64,000 nt of DNA from the NCBI RefSeq assembly GCF_005222815.1, contig NZ_STGB01000001.1:248001-312000 (forward strand). Reading direction: 5' to 3'. The stretch is from Roseomonas sp. AR75 (GTDB lineage: Bacteria > Pseudomonadota > Alphaproteobacteria > Acetobacterales > Acetobacteraceae). Both the position numbers and the translations under genes were made by a program. The notes under the pieces were generated by a model. It ran no database searches and was not told the DNA's origin. It saw only the letters and a list, made by a program, of their open reading frames with translations. Of this stretch, positions 8,651 through 17,633 are shown one piece after another. Every line of letters begins with the position of its first letter. The first letter of the stretch is position 1.

Positions 8651-10084
8651 TTACAATCCCGCCTGGCTGACGAACTTCGTGTTCAGATACGCCTCGATCG
8701 CCTCGGAGCCGCCCTCGGAGCCGTAGCCGGAATCCTTCACGCCGCCGAACGGCACTTCCGGGAGCGCCAAGCCGAGATGGTTGATCGTCATCATGCCCGT
8801 CTCGACCTTCGCCGCGACCGCATTCGCGGTCTTGGCGCTCCGCGTGAAGGCGTAGGCAGCAAGGCCGAAGGGCAGGCGGTTCGCCTCCTCCACAACCTCA
8901 TCGAACTCCTTGAACGGCGCGATCATGGCCACGGGGCCGAAGGGCTCCTCGTTCATCATGCGCGCATCCTTGCCAACGCCGGTCATCACTGTGGGCTGAT
9001 AGAAGTAGCCCTTGTTGCCGATCCGTTCGCCGCCCGTGTGCACCTCGGCGCCCTTCTGCCGGGCGTCGGCCACAAGGCCCTCGACCCAGGGGATGCGACG
9101 GTCATGTGCCAGCGGGCCCATCTGCGTTCCTTCCGCGACGCCGTCGCCGACCTTCAGTCCCTTGGCGAGGGCGACGAACTTCTCGACGAACGGTTCGTAG
9201 AGCTTCTCCTGCACCATGAACCGCGTGGGCGAGACGCAGACCTGGCCGGCATTGCGGAACTTCGCGCCGGCGAGGGTCTTCACGGCCAAGTCGAGGTCCG
9301 CGTCGTCGAAGACGATCGCCGGGGCATGGCCGCCCAGTTCCATCGTCACGCGCTTCATATGCGCGCCCGCGAGCGCCGCCAGATGCTTGCCGATGGGCGT
9401 CGAGCCGGTGAAGGTCACCTTTCGGATCACCGGATGCGGGATCAGATACTCGCTGATCTCGGACGGCACGCCATACACGAGGCCGACCACGCCGGCCGGA
9501 AGCCCGGCATCCACGAACGCCTTCACCAGCATGGCGGGCGAGGCCGGCGTCTCCTCCGGCGCCTTCACGATGATGGAGCAACCGGTCGCAACGGCCGCCG
9601 AAAGCTTCCGCACGACCTGGTTGATCGGGAAGTTCCAGGGCGTGAAGGCGGCGACCGGCCCGACCGGCTCCTTCACGACCAACTGATAGATGCCCTCGCC
9701 GCGCGCCGGAACGACCCGGCCGTAGGCACGACGGGCCTCCTCGGCGAACCAGTCGATGATGTCGGCCGCGGCCATCACCTCCATCTTCGCCTCGGGCAGC
9801 GGCTTGCCCTGCTCCAGCGTCATCAGCCTTGCAGTCTCGTCGGCGCGGGACCGCAGGATGTCGGCAGCCTTGCGCATCAACTTGGAGCGGTCGAAGGCCG
9901 AAACCTTCTTCCAGGCGGCGAAGCCCTTGGCGGCCGCGTCCAGCGCCTCGTCGAGGTCGTTCTTCGAGGCATGCGCGACCTGGCCGATCACCTCCTCGGT
10001 GGCGGGGTTGATGACGGGCAGGGTGCGGCCGGACCGGGCCGCGCGCCAGGTTCCGTCGATGAAGAGCTGCGTATCCGGGTACAT
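8651..10084 (-). CDS. NAD(P)-dependent aldehyde dehydrogenase, succinate-semialdehyde type
   Basis: 477 aa. Conserved blocks of the aldehyde dehydrogenase superfamily are present: [43 protein letters not shown] with the general-base Glu near residue 247, and [12 protein letters not shown] with the catalytic Cys near residue 283. MTLEQGKPL is typical of succinate-semialdehyde and related dicarboxylate semialdehyde dehydrogenases. The ATG at 10084 is preceded by AGGAG 7-8 bp upstream. The 2-hydroxyacid dehydrogenase gene lies 65 bp upstream on the same strand, so the two may share a transcript. Confidence 0.85.
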   Translation of the reverse strand: MYPDTQLFIDGTWRAARSGRTLPVINPATEEVIGQVAHASKNDLDEALDAAAKGFAAWKKVSAFDRSKLMRKAADILRSRADETARLMTLEQGKPLPEAKMEVMAAADIIDWFAEEARRAYGRVVPARGEGIYQLVVKEPVGPVAAFTPWNFPINQVVRKLSAAVATGCSIIVKAPEETPASPAMLVKAFVDAGLPAGVVGLVYGVPSEISEYLIPHPVIRKVTFTGSTPIGKHLAALAGAHMKRVTMELGGHAPAIVFDDADLDLAVKTLAGAKFRNAGQVCVSPTRFMVQEKLYEPFVEKFVALAKGLKVGDGVAEGTQMGPLAHDRRIPWVEGLVADARQKGAEVHTGGERIGNKGYFYQPTVMTGVGKDARMMNEEPFGPVAMIAPFKEFDEVVEEANRLPFGLAAYAFTRSAKTANAVAAKVETGMMTINHLGLALPEVPFGGVKDSGYGSEGGSEAIEAYLNTKFVSQAGL

Positions 10085-10149
10085 TCGTGTCTCCTGACGG
10101 TTCGGGCGCGGACCCTCGCATGTCCGCGCCCGTCGGGGAACAAGCCGGC

Positions 10150-11193
10150 CTAGCTGTTCGGCCCCCGCTCCATGGCGAAGGGCTGCCACCGGCGCAGGCC
10201 GGATGCAGGCAGGACCGTTGGGTTCACACAGGACATGGGCCAGCGACCCGACAGGACCAAGGCCATCTCCTGCCCGGCCCGGCGCTTCCGCGCCTCGTCG
10301 AAGCGGGCGGAGGCCGAGGCGTTGTGCGGCGAAAGGATCACATGGGGCATCCCGATGAGCGGGCTGTCCTTGGGAAGTGGCTCCACCTCGAACACGTCGA
10401 GGCCCGCGCCGGCAATCTGGCCCGATTGCAGCGCCGCGACCAGGGCTGCCTCGTCCACGGTGGGCCCGCGGCCGGTGTTGATGAAGATGGCGGACTTCTT
10501 CATGCGGGCGAAATGCTTCGTCGTCAGCATCCGGCGTGTCTCCGCCGTGTCCGGTGCGTGCATGGAGACGAAGTCGGACTCGCTCAGCACCTGGTCGAGG
10601 CTGGCGGGCACCACGCCCAAGGCCGACATGGTAAGCTCATCCACGAACGGGTCATACGCCATCAGGCGCAGTCCGAAGGCCTTGGCGCGCATGGCGGTCA
10701 GCCGTGCGACGCGCCCGAAGGCGACGAAGCCGAGCGTGCTGCCCATCAAGCGGGGAACCTTCAGAAGCTGCGGCCGTCCCTCGCCCCAGCGGCCCTCGCG
10801 CACCATGCGGTCCTGCTCGATGCAGCGACGATGCGTGGCCAGCAGCAGCATCATCGCGTGGTCGGCGACTTCCTCGATGAAGGTGTCGGGGCAGTTCGTC
10901 ACCGCGATGCCGCGCGCGGTGGCAGCGCCGACATCCACATAGTCTACACCGACGGTGGCGCAGGTGATGACCTTCGCCTTGGTCAGCGCGGCAATCATCC
11001 GCTCGTTGAACTTCATGCCCTTCGCGTAGACCGCGTCGGCGATCGGGGCGGCGGCGATGAAGGCGTCCTCGGTCGCCTCGCATTCCACGATCTCCGCGCC
11101 GAGACGTTCCAGGGCTTCCATCTCAAGGCCGTAGCCGCCGCCGGCGACGGTGAACGACGCCCCCGCTGGCGTCAGGATCCTCGGCTTGGCCAT
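10150..11193 (-). CDS. D-2-hydroxyacid dehydrogenase, NAD-dependent
   Basis: 347 aa. The Rossmann region reads [14 protein letters not shown], and the catalytic triad is placed as in the family: Arg in the [12 protein letters not shown] block, Glu about 25-30 residues later, and His in LSPHNASAS. Members interconvert 2-oxo acids and D-2-hydroxy acids, for example phosphoglycerate or glyoxylate/hydroxypyruvate. The chosen ATG (11193) has AGGAAGGGGG just upstream; the longer open frame to 11418 runs into the divergent gene. The dinucleotide loop has Ala where many relatives have Gly (A-F-G-R instead of G-L-G-R). Substrate unresolved. Confidence 0.82.
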   Translation of the reverse strand: MAKPRILTPAGASFTVAGGGYGLEMEALERLGAEIVECEATEDAFIAAAPIADAVYAKGMKFNERMIAALTKAKVITCATVGVDYVDVGAATARGIAVTNCPDTFIEEVADHAMMLLLATHRRCIEQDRMVREGRWGEGRPQLLKVPRLMGSTLGFVAFGRVARLTAMRAKAFGLRLMAYDPFVDELTMSALGVVPASLDQVLSESDFVSMHAPDTAETRRMLTTKHFARMKKSAIFINTGRGPTVDEAALVAALQSGQIAGAGLDVFEVEPLPKDSPLIGMPHVILSPHNASASARFDEARKRRAGQEMALVLSGRWPMSCVNPTVLPASGLRRWQPFAMERGPNS

Positions 11194-11212
11194 GTTTCCC
11201 CCTTCCTCTCGC

Positions 11213-11240
11213 TTGTCGCGCGCCGACGTTGCTCTAGGCT
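11213..11240 (+). promoter_or_regulatory. Candidate promoter of the SDR gene
   Basis: TTGTCG and TAGGCT separated by 16 bp in the 76-bp divergent region, 30 bp before the ATG at 11270. Confidence 0.35.
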
Positions 11241-11269
11241 CGCGGCACCGACAAGGGGAGGGAGGGTGC

Positions 11270-12031
11270 ATGGCACGCCTGCGCGGAAAGGTTGCCTGGG
11301 TGACCGGGGCGGGAAGCGGGATCGGCGAGGCAGCGGCCCTGATGCTGGCCGAGGAAGGCGCCGCGGTGGTCCTGACCGGGCGGCGGCAGGCGCCCCTGGA
11401 TTCCGTGGCGGCACGCATCCGCGCTGCGGGCGGCTCTGCGGAGGTTCAACCGGCCGACCTGATGGATCCCAACGCGGTGAAGGCCATCGGTGCCTTCATC
11501 GCGGAGCGATTCGGCCGCCTCGACATCCTCGTGAACAATGCCGGGCTGAACATCACGCCGCGGCAATGGGCGGTGCTGAGCACCGAGGGCGTGGACGACC
11601 TCGTGCGCGGCAATCTCTCCAGCGCCATGTACTGCGTGACGGTGGCGCTGCCCTTCATGCGTGCCCAGAAGGACGGCGTGCTGATCCATACCGCGAGCAT
11701 GGCGGGACGCACCGTCTCGAACCTCAGCGGACCCGGCTACACGGCGGCGAAACACGGGGTGGTGGCGATGAGCCACAGCATCAACATGGAGGAATGCGTC
11801 AACGGCATCCGCAGCTGCGTGGTTCTGCCCGGAGAGGTCGCGACGCCGATCCTCGACAAGCGCCCCAACCCCGTCAGCGCGGAGGACCGGGCGAAGATGG
11901 CGCAGAGTGAGGATGTCGGCGACCTGATCCGCTACATCGCCTGCCTGCCGCCGCGGGTGACGATCAACGAGGTGTGGATCACGCCGACACACAACCGCAG
12001 CTACGTGGCCGCGCTGCAACGGAAGCTCTGA
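11270..12031 (+). CDS. Short-chain dehydrogenase/reductase
   Basis: 253 aa with the classical SDR pattern: T-G-A-G-S-G-I-G at residues 11-18 for NAD(P) binding, NNAG near residue 88, a catalytic Ser in the HTASMAG strand and Y-T-A-A-K as active-site Tyr/Lys. The start is fixed by GGGGAGGGAGGG immediately upstream. It is divergent from the 2-hydroxyacid dehydrogenase and convergent with the ABC importer, from which it is separated by a strong hairpin. The substrate is not predictable; a sugar, keto acid or alcohol is possible. Confidence 0.85.
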   Translation: MARLRGKVAWVTGAGSGIGEAAALMLAEEGAAVVLTGRRQAPLDSVAARIRAAGGSAEVQPADLMDPNAVKAIGAFIAERFGRLDILVNNAGLNITPRQWAVLSTEGVDDLVRGNLSSAMYCVTVALPFMRAQKDGVLIHTASMAGRTVSNLSGPGYTAAKHGVVAMSHSINMEECVNGIRSCVVLPGEVATPILDKRPNPVSAEDRAKMAQSEDVGDLIRYIACLPPRVTINEVWITPTHNRSYVAALQRKL

Positions 12032-12042
12032 GCCGGCGAGTT

Positions 12043-12070
12043 CGCGCCCGCCTGGCGTCAGGCGGGCGCG
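12043..12070. terminator. Bidirectional terminator
   Basis: A perfect 12-bp stem (CGCGCCCGCCTG) with a 4-nt GCGT loop between the convergent SDR and ABC permease genes. Confidence 0.8.
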
Positions 12071-12073
12071 GCT

Positions 12074-12976
12074 CTACTCCTTCACCGCGCCGGTCAGCGA
12101 CGACACGTAGTAGTCCACGAAGAAGGAATAGAAGATCGCGACGGGGAGCGAGCCAAGCAGGCTGCCGGCCATCAGCGCACCCCATTGGTAGACGTCACCG
12201 GTGACGAGTTCGGTCAGGATCGCGACCGGCACCGTCTTGTTCTCGCTGCTCTGGATGAAGGCGAGCGCATAGATGAACTCGTTCCAGGACAGGGTGAAGC
12301 TGAAGATGCCGGCCGAGATCAGCCCAGGGACGGCAAGCGGCAGCGTGATCTGCCGCAGGATCTGCAGGCGCGTCGCGCCGTCGATCAGCGCGCATTCTTC
12401 GAGCTCATACGGGATCGACTTGAAGTAGCCGATCAGCAGCCAGGTGCAGAATGGGATCAGGAACGTTGGATAGGTCAGGATCAGGGCGAAGGGCGTGTCG
12501 AAAAGGCCTAGCTGCACCACCATCGTGGCCAGCGGGATGAACAGGATGGACGGCGGCACGAGGTAGGCGAGATAGATCGCGAGCCCGACATACTGGCTGC
12601 CTTTGAAGCGCAGACGCTGGATCGCGTACGCTGCCAGCGTGGAGGCCAGCAGCGACAGGAAGGTCGCCGCGACCGCTACCATCATCGTCGTCCACAGCCA
12701 GTGCGGATACGAGGTGCGGAACAGGAGGTGGTAGATGTGCTCGATCGTCGGCGAACTGATCCAGAGCGGGTTGTGCTCGGCGAAGTTGTAGAGCTCGGCG
12801 TTCGGCTTGAAGGCCGTCACCGTCATCCAATAGAAGGGGAAAAGCAGGATGATGAGAAAGCAGGCAAGCGGCACGTAGAGCATCACGACGCGGCGCGTCT
12901 TGCTGTCCCACGCCATCTGCTCCGGCGCGGCGGAGGCAGTGTTGGTGGTGCCGGGGCTGGCGGTGACGTCGGACAT
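12074..12976 (-). CDS. Carbohydrate-type ABC permease, MalG-like
   Basis: 300 aa inner-membrane protein with about six hydrophobic segments. Near its C-terminal third it has the EAA loop ECALIDGATRLQILRQITLP that contacts the ATPase. The pattern is that of the CUT1 family second permease (MalG/UgpE). It follows the MalF-type permease with a one-base TGATG overlap and is the last gene of a four-gene importer transcribed ATPase - binding protein - permease - permease. Substrate is probably a sugar, polyol or glycerol-phosphate-like compound. Confidence 0.88.
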   Translation of the reverse strand: MSDVTASPGTTNTASAAPEQMAWDSKTRRVVMLYVPLACFLIILLFPFYWMTVTAFKPNAELYNFAEHNPLWISSPTIEHIYHLLFRTSYPHWLWTTMMVAVAATFLSLLASTLAAYAIQRLRFKGSQYVGLAIYLAYLVPPSILFIPLATMVVQLGLFDTPFALILTYPTFLIPFCTWLLIGYFKSIPYELEECALIDGATRLQILRQITLPLAVPGLISAGIFSFTLSWNEFIYALAFIQSSENKTVPVAILTELVTGDVYQWGALMAGSLLGSLPVAIFYSFFVDYYVSSLTGAVKE

Positions 12977-13932
12977 CAGTCGTTACCCTCGCCCTGCTGC
13001 CACTTGCGACGTGCAAGGGCGAAGTAGCTGAACAACGTGGCGAAGACCAGGAACGGGATCATGGCCACGGCGATCGCCGCGCCTTCGCCGAGCTGCCCGC
13101 CGGGAATGCCGCGCTGGAAGGCGAGGGTCGCCATCAGATGCGTGGAATTCACCGGGCCGCCGCGCGTGATCGAATAGACCAGCTGGAAATCCGTGAAGGT
13201 GAAGATGATCGAGAAGGTCATGACGATCGCCAGGATCGGCATGAGCATCGGGAAGGTGATGTAGCGAAAGCGCTGCCAGGGGCTGGCGCCGTCCAGCAGC
13301 GCCGCCTCGTAGAGCGATGGCGAGATGGTCTGCAACCCGGCCAGCAGCGAGATCGCAACGAAGGGAATGCCGCGCCAGATGTTGGCGGCAATCAGCGACC
13401 AGCGCGCCGGCCAGGCGGTGTTGATGAAGTCCACCGGCGTCTCGCGCAGGCCCATCTCGATCAGTGCCCAGGATATGATCGAGAACTGTGGATCGTAGAT
13501 CCACCAGAAGGCGATGGCGGAGAGCACGGTCGGCACGATCCAGGGCAGCAGGATGATGGCGCGCAGCAGGGACTTCATGGGCAGGTGCTGGTTCAGCAGG
13601 AGTGCCAGCCACAGCCCGAGCGCGAATTTGCCGATGGTCGCGACAGCCGTGTAGAATACGCTGTAGAACACAGCACCCCAGAAGATCGGGTCCTCGAAGA
13701 GGAACTCGAAGTTCTCGATGCCGACCCAGACGCCGCGGCGCCCGATCGTCTGGTCCGTGAAGGCCAGATATACGCCGAGACCGAGCGGATAAGTCAGGAA
13801 GGTCATCAGCAGCCCGACCGCGGGCAGCAGGCAGATGACGATCAGCACCGCCTTATTGTCAAAGAACCGGGTGAGCGCGCCGGGTTCCTGGCGTGCCTTG
13901 GTCCAGACCGGTGCGGCGGTGGCTGATGACAT
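12976..13932 (-). CDS. Carbohydrate-type ABC permease, MalF-like
   Basis: 318 aa with several membrane segments, starting with a cytoplasmic N-terminus and LIVICLLPAVGLLMTFL as first helix. The EAA loop is YEAALLDGASPWQRFRYITFP. This is the MalF/UgpA-type partner of the neighbouring permease. The start lies 58 bp downstream of the solute-binding protein stop. The pair would form the membrane channel, energised by the ATPase at the head of the operon. Confidence 0.88.
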   Translation of the reverse strand: MSSATAAPVWTKARQEPGALTRFFDNKAVLIVICLLPAVGLLMTFLTYPLGLGVYLAFTDQTIGRRGVWVGIENFEFLFEDPIFWGAVFYSVFYTAVATIGKFALGLWLALLLNQHLPMKSLLRAIILLPWIVPTVLSAIAFWWIYDPQFSIISWALIEMGLRETPVDFINTAWPARWSLIAANIWRGIPFVAISLLAGLQTISPSLYEAALLDGASPWQRFRYITFPMLMPILAIVMTFSIIFTFTDFQLVYSITRGGPVNSTHLMATLAFQRGIPGGQLGEGAAIAVAMIPFLVFATLFSYFALARRKWQQGEGND

Positions 13933-13990
13933 GGGGAGTCCCCGGAAGGCGGCGGCGCCCCGCTTCGAAGCGGAGCGCCGCCGGTTCAGT

Positions 13991-15307
13991 TCAGCGGCGG
14001 CGGAAGTAGCGCGCGGCGCGCCGCTCCGCCTCGGCAGCGGCCGCCTGCGGCGTGGCCTGGCCAGACGCGACGGAGGCGCACATCTGGACCATGACGTAAT
14101 CCGCCGTTGCGGCCACCGAACCCTCCGTGATCGGGCCCTTGTAGCCGTTCCAGAACGGATTGTTCATGGTGTCACGGAACACGCTGATCTTCGGGTCGCT
14201 GGTCCATACCGCGCTGGCTGCATAGGCATTCAGCGGCTGTGACCAATAGCCGATATTGGCGCGCAGCCACGGGTCGTATTGCTCCACCTCCAGCAGGTAT
14301 TGCAGCAGCGCCTTCGCCGCGTTCGGGAAGCGGCTGTGGCGGAACACCATGGCGTTCAGCGTCAGGCCCGCATTCGGCACCGCATTGAGCGTGCCCTTCG
14401 GCATCGGTGTCATCTGCGTGTCTTCGGCGATCGGTGCGGTCGCCGCATCGTTCTTCAGCGAGAAGTAGAGTGAGACGCCGTTCTGCGTCAGGAAGCACTC
14501 CTGCGCGGAGTAGGCGCGATTGTTGCTGATATCGCCCCAGGCCAGCGTGCCGGGCACGAATGTGGGATACAGTTCACGCAGATAGTTCAGCGCGTTGATG
14601 GTCTGCGGGCTGTTGATCGAGACGTTGCCCTGCTCGTCCGTCAGGGAGCCGCCGAAGGACCAGACCAGCCAGTTGGCGAAGGCGTTGCCGTCGCCGACCG
14701 CGTTGCCCAGCGCGAAGCCCGCTGGCTTGTTGATGCGCTTCAGCGCCTGGCAGAGCCGCAGGAAGCCCGCATGGTCATCCGGCACCTTGTCGAAACCGGC
14801 CTCGCGCAGTGCCGAGGTGCGCCAGATCGCGGGGCCGCCGGACGCGCCGAAGGGCAGCGATATCCACCGATTCTGCCGCTTGCCGTAGGCCTGCGCCAGC
14901 GGCCGCCAACCGCCGTATTTCGTGCCGATGTAGTCCGCGACATCGGTCATGTCGTGGATCTTGTCCGCGAACAGGTGCGGGCCGGCGTCGAAGCCGACGA
15001 TGATGTCGGGGCCGGCGCCGGTGTTCGCCGTAACCGCCGTCTGCTGCGTGATGTCTTCCCAGCCGACGAAGTCCACCCGCACCTCGATCCCGTGCTGCTG
15101 GGCGAAGCGGGCACAGTTGGCGCGCCACACATCCTCGTCAGGCTGGACAAAGCGCACCGGGCGCAGCATGCGCAGCGAGGCGCCGCGCTCGATGGGCAGG
15201 TTCGGCGGTGTCGCCGGCTGCGTCTGGATCTGCGCGGCAGCCTGCCCCGCGACGAGGGCAGAACCGCCCAGCGCCATCGCCGTTCGGCGGGTGATCAGAT
15301 GGGCCAT
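13991..15307 (-). CDS. Extracellular solute-binding protein, family 1
   Basis: 438 aa. It begins with a Tat-type signal (TRRTAMALGGSALVAGQAAA), so it is probably folded before export to the periplasm. The body looks like sugar-binding family 1 proteins, with GPDIIVGFDAGPHLFADKI in the N-lobe and late W/Y-rich segments that usually line the site. The ATG at 15307 has GGAGGA 9-14 bp upstream; the longer frame would run into the ATPase gene's end. Operon position between ATPase and permeases makes it the specificity component. Confidence 0.87.
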   Translation of the reverse strand: MAHLITRRTAMALGGSALVAGQAAAQIQTQPATPPNLPIERGASLRMLRPVRFVQPDEDVWRANCARFAQQHGIEVRVDFVGWEDITQQTAVTANTGAGPDIIVGFDAGPHLFADKIHDMTDVADYIGTKYGGWRPLAQAYGKRQNRWISLPFGASGGPAIWRTSALREAGFDKVPDDHAGFLRLCQALKRINKPAGFALGNAVGDGNAFANWLVWSFGGSLTDEQGNVSINSPQTINALNYLRELYPTFVPGTLAWGDISNNRAYSAQECFLTQNGVSLYFSLKNDAATAPIAEDTQMTPMPKGTLNAVPNAGLTLNAMVFRHSRFPNAAKALLQYLLEVEQYDPWLRANIGYWSQPLNAYAASAVWTSDPKISVFRDTMNNPFWNGYKGPITEGSVAATADYVMVQMCASVASGQATPQAAAAEAERRAARYFRRR

Positions 15308-15333
15308 GTCTCGGTGTTCCTCCTTGCTCTTCC

Positions 15334-16374
15334 TCAAAGTCGGCGTCCGTCCTGGCCGAACAGGTGAACCAGGCTCAACTCCGGCTTGACCCGGATGGTC
15401 TCGCCCGGGCGGCCCGTGATGCGCTCGCGGAAGGCGCCCACCAGCGGCGTCTCCCCGATCCGCATTGCCACCTGGGTCTCGGAGCCTGTCGGCTCCACGA
15501 CGACCAGCCGCGCCTCGATCCCATCCTCAGCCAGCAGAAGGTGCTCGGGCCGGATGCCATAGATCGTCGCACGATCCGACGCGCCCGGGGGCAGCGGCAG
15601 CAGCGCGCCGCCCTCGGCGCGAAAGCCGCCATCGGCCACCTGCCCGGGCAGCAGGTTCATCGCGGGGCTGCCGATGAAGCCGGCGACGAAGGTGTTCGCC
15701 GGTCGATCGTAGAGCGCCAAGGGCGCGCCCGCCTGCTCTATGCGGCCCGCGTTCATCACCACGATCTGATCGGCCATCGTCATGGCTTCGATCTGGTCAT
15801 GCGTGACATAGATGGTCGTGGTCGCGAGGCGCTGCTGCAATTCGCGGATTTCGGACCGCATCTGCACGCGCAGCTTCGCATCCAGGTTGGAGAGCGGCTC
15901 GTCGAACAGGAAGACCTGGGGATGGCGCACGATCGCGCGGCCCATCGCAACGCGTTGCCGCTGCCCGCCCGACAATTGCCGCGGAAAGCGGTCCAGCAGC
16001 GCCTCAAGACCGAGGATCTTCGCCGCCCGCTGGACCTCCTGCTCCATCACGTCCGCCGGCGCCTTCGCCAACTTCATGGAAAAGGCCATGTTCTGACGTA
16101 CGGTCATGTGCGGATACAGAGCGTAGTTCTGGAACACCATCGCGATGTCCCGGTCCTTTGGCGGGACCTTGTTGACGACGCGCCCCCCGATGGCAATTTC
16201 GCCGCCGGAAATATTCTCCAGTCCCGCAATCATGCGGAGCAGGGTCGACTTGCCGCAGCCGGAGGGGCCGACAAGGACCACGAACTCACCATCGGCGATT
16301 TCGACATCCACCCCGTGCAGGATGGGCGTGCTTCCGAAGTTCTTTCGCGCGTCCCGCACCGAGACTGTCGCCAT
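15334..16374 (-). CDS. ABC importer ATPase, MalK/UgpC type
   Basis: 346 aa. Walker A G-P-S-G-C-G-K-S at residues 36-43, signature LSGGQ at 134-138, Walker B VFLFDE at 154-159 and H-loop YVTHDQ are all intact. A C-terminal TOBE/regulatory region follows, typical of CUT1 sugar importer ATPases. It is the first gene of the four-gene importer, which is unusual but not rare. The upstream region (16375-16656) carries a promoter candidate. Confidence 0.9.
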   Translation of the reverse strand: MATVSVRDARKNFGSTPILHGVDVEIADGEFVVLVGPSGCGKSTLLRMIAGLENISGGEIAIGGRVVNKVPPKDRDIAMVFQNYALYPHMTVRQNMAFSMKLAKAPADVMEQEVQRAAKILGLEALLDRFPRQLSGGQRQRVAMGRAIVRHPQVFLFDEPLSNLDAKLRVQMRSEIRELQQRLATTTIYVTHDQIEAMTMADQIVVMNAGRIEQAGAPLALYDRPANTFVAGFIGSPAMNLLPGQVADGGFRAEGGALLPLPPGASDRATIYGIRPEHLLLAEDGIEARLVVVEPTGSETQVAMRIGETPLVGAFRERITGRPGETIRVKPELSLVHLFGQDGRRL

Positions 16375-16416
16375 ACGTTGCCTCCCCGGCGGCCGTAATC
16401 GGGGCGCCTTGTGCCG

Positions 16417-16446
16417 AGGCTAACCACCGATTCACGTGCCGCGCAA
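16417..16446 (-). promoter_or_regulatory. Candidate promoter of ABC importer operon
   Basis: Read on the minus strand: TTGCGC, 18 bp, TAGCCT, about 43 bp before the ATPase ATG. It resembles the TTGCGC/TAGCCT pair ahead of the Rieske gene. The remainder of this 282-bp gap holds two small adjoining hairpins (16531-16557), possibly the end of the E1 transcript, and no convincing gene. Confidence 0.4.
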
Positions 16447-16656
16447 CCTGACCCGGCGCGATCGGGTGGCCTGCATGTCGAGCTGGCAGGCGCGCAGCGA
16501 GTGCGTCCCTTGCTTTCAGGAGCGCAAGAGGGCGTGCTGCACGCCAAGCTCGGCTTGCCGCGCTGCTCGCCGTGCTCGATGCAGCGTCGATATGCCCGCG
16601 GCCGTGTCTCCGAAAGCTGGAATTCCACCTCTAGAGGGGCAGGCGGAGCGCCTCGA

Positions 16657-17631
16657 TCAGGCCCGCATTAGCGCCTCAACGGCGGTGATGACCTTTGTCG
16701 CGTCCGGCTTCAACGCATCCTCGAGAGGTGGCGAGAAGGGCACCGGCACGCGGGGCTGACCCACCCGCGCCACCCCACGCAGCGCCCCCGGCCCAAGCCT
16801 CTCGGTCACGCGGGCCACGATCTCGGCGCCAAAGCCGCCAGTGGTCACCGCTTCATGCACCACCAGCAGTCTGCGCGTGCTTGCGGCAGAGGCGGCCACC
16901 GTGGCTTCGTCCCAGGGCCAGAGGGTGCGCAGGTCCAGCGCATCGGCAGCGATGCCGCGGGCGGCGAGCGTCGCCACCGCATCCTCCACGACCGGCACGC
17001 CTGCAGACCAGGTGACGATCGTCACGTCGTCGCCTTCATGCATGCGGCGCGCTTCGCCGAAGGGGATCGGTGCGATGGTGTCGGCGATCTCGCCCTTGCG
17101 CGGGAACAGGTTCTTCGGATCGAAGAACAGGACAGGGTCGTCGCTGCGGATCGCATGGACAAGCAGGCCCGCGGCGTCGCCCGGCGTTGCTGGAACGGCC
17201 ACCACGACGCCAGGGATGTGAGTGAACCAGCTCTCCAGCATCTGGGAGTGCTGCGCTGCCGAGTTCCGCCAGATCCCGTGCGGCATGCGCACCACCACAG
17301 CGGGCTTGGCCTGGCCGCCGAACATGTATCGGATCTTGGCGATCTGGTTCACGAGCTCGTCCATCGCGCACATGACGAAGTCGAAGATGCGCATCTCGAT
17401 GATCGGGCGCGTGCCAACCAGCGCGGCGCCAAGCCCCGCCCCCATGATGGTGCTTTCCGAGATCGGGGTGGAAACGACCCGTTGGGCCCCGAACTCGTCC
17501 AGAAAGCCGCCATACTGGCCGAACAGGCCGCCACGCGCGACGTCCTCGCCTAGCACCCAGACGCGCGGGTCGCGCCGCATCTCCTGCAGCGCGGCGAGGC
17601 GAACGGCCTCGATAAGCGTCACCTCGGCCAT
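16657..17631 (-). CDS. 2-oxoacid dehydrogenase E1 component, beta subunit
   Basis: 324 aa, the usual length of PdhB/AcoB/BkdA2-type subunits. The start MAEVTLIEAVRLAALQEM and the LGEDVARGGLFG block are typical, as is the late transketolase C-terminal domain with VVHEAVTTGGFGAEI. It pairs with the alpha subunit, whose stop lies 2 bp upstream of this start. E1 decarboxylates a 2-oxo acid with thiamine diphosphate and passes the acyl group to a lipoyl E2. No E2 or E3 gene is in the window, so partners must be elsewhere or the enzyme is of the acetoin type borrowing them. Substrate unknown. Confidence 0.88.
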   Translation of the reverse strand: MAEVTLIEAVRLAALQEMRRDPRVWVLGEDVARGGLFGQYGGFLDEFGAQRVVSTPISESTIMGAGLGAALVGTRPIIEMRIFDFVMCAMDELVNQIAKIRYMFGGQAKPAVVVRMPHGIWRNSAAQHSQMLESWFTHIPGVVVAVPATPGDAAGLLVHAIRSDDPVLFFDPKNLFPRKGEIADTIAPIPFGEARRMHEGDDVTIVTWSAGVPVVEDAVATLAARGIAADALDLRTLWPWDEATVAASAASTRRLLVVHEAVTTGGFGAEIVARVTERLGPGALRGVARVGQPRVPVPFSPPLEDALKPDATKVITAVEALMRA

Positions 17632-17633
17632 GG

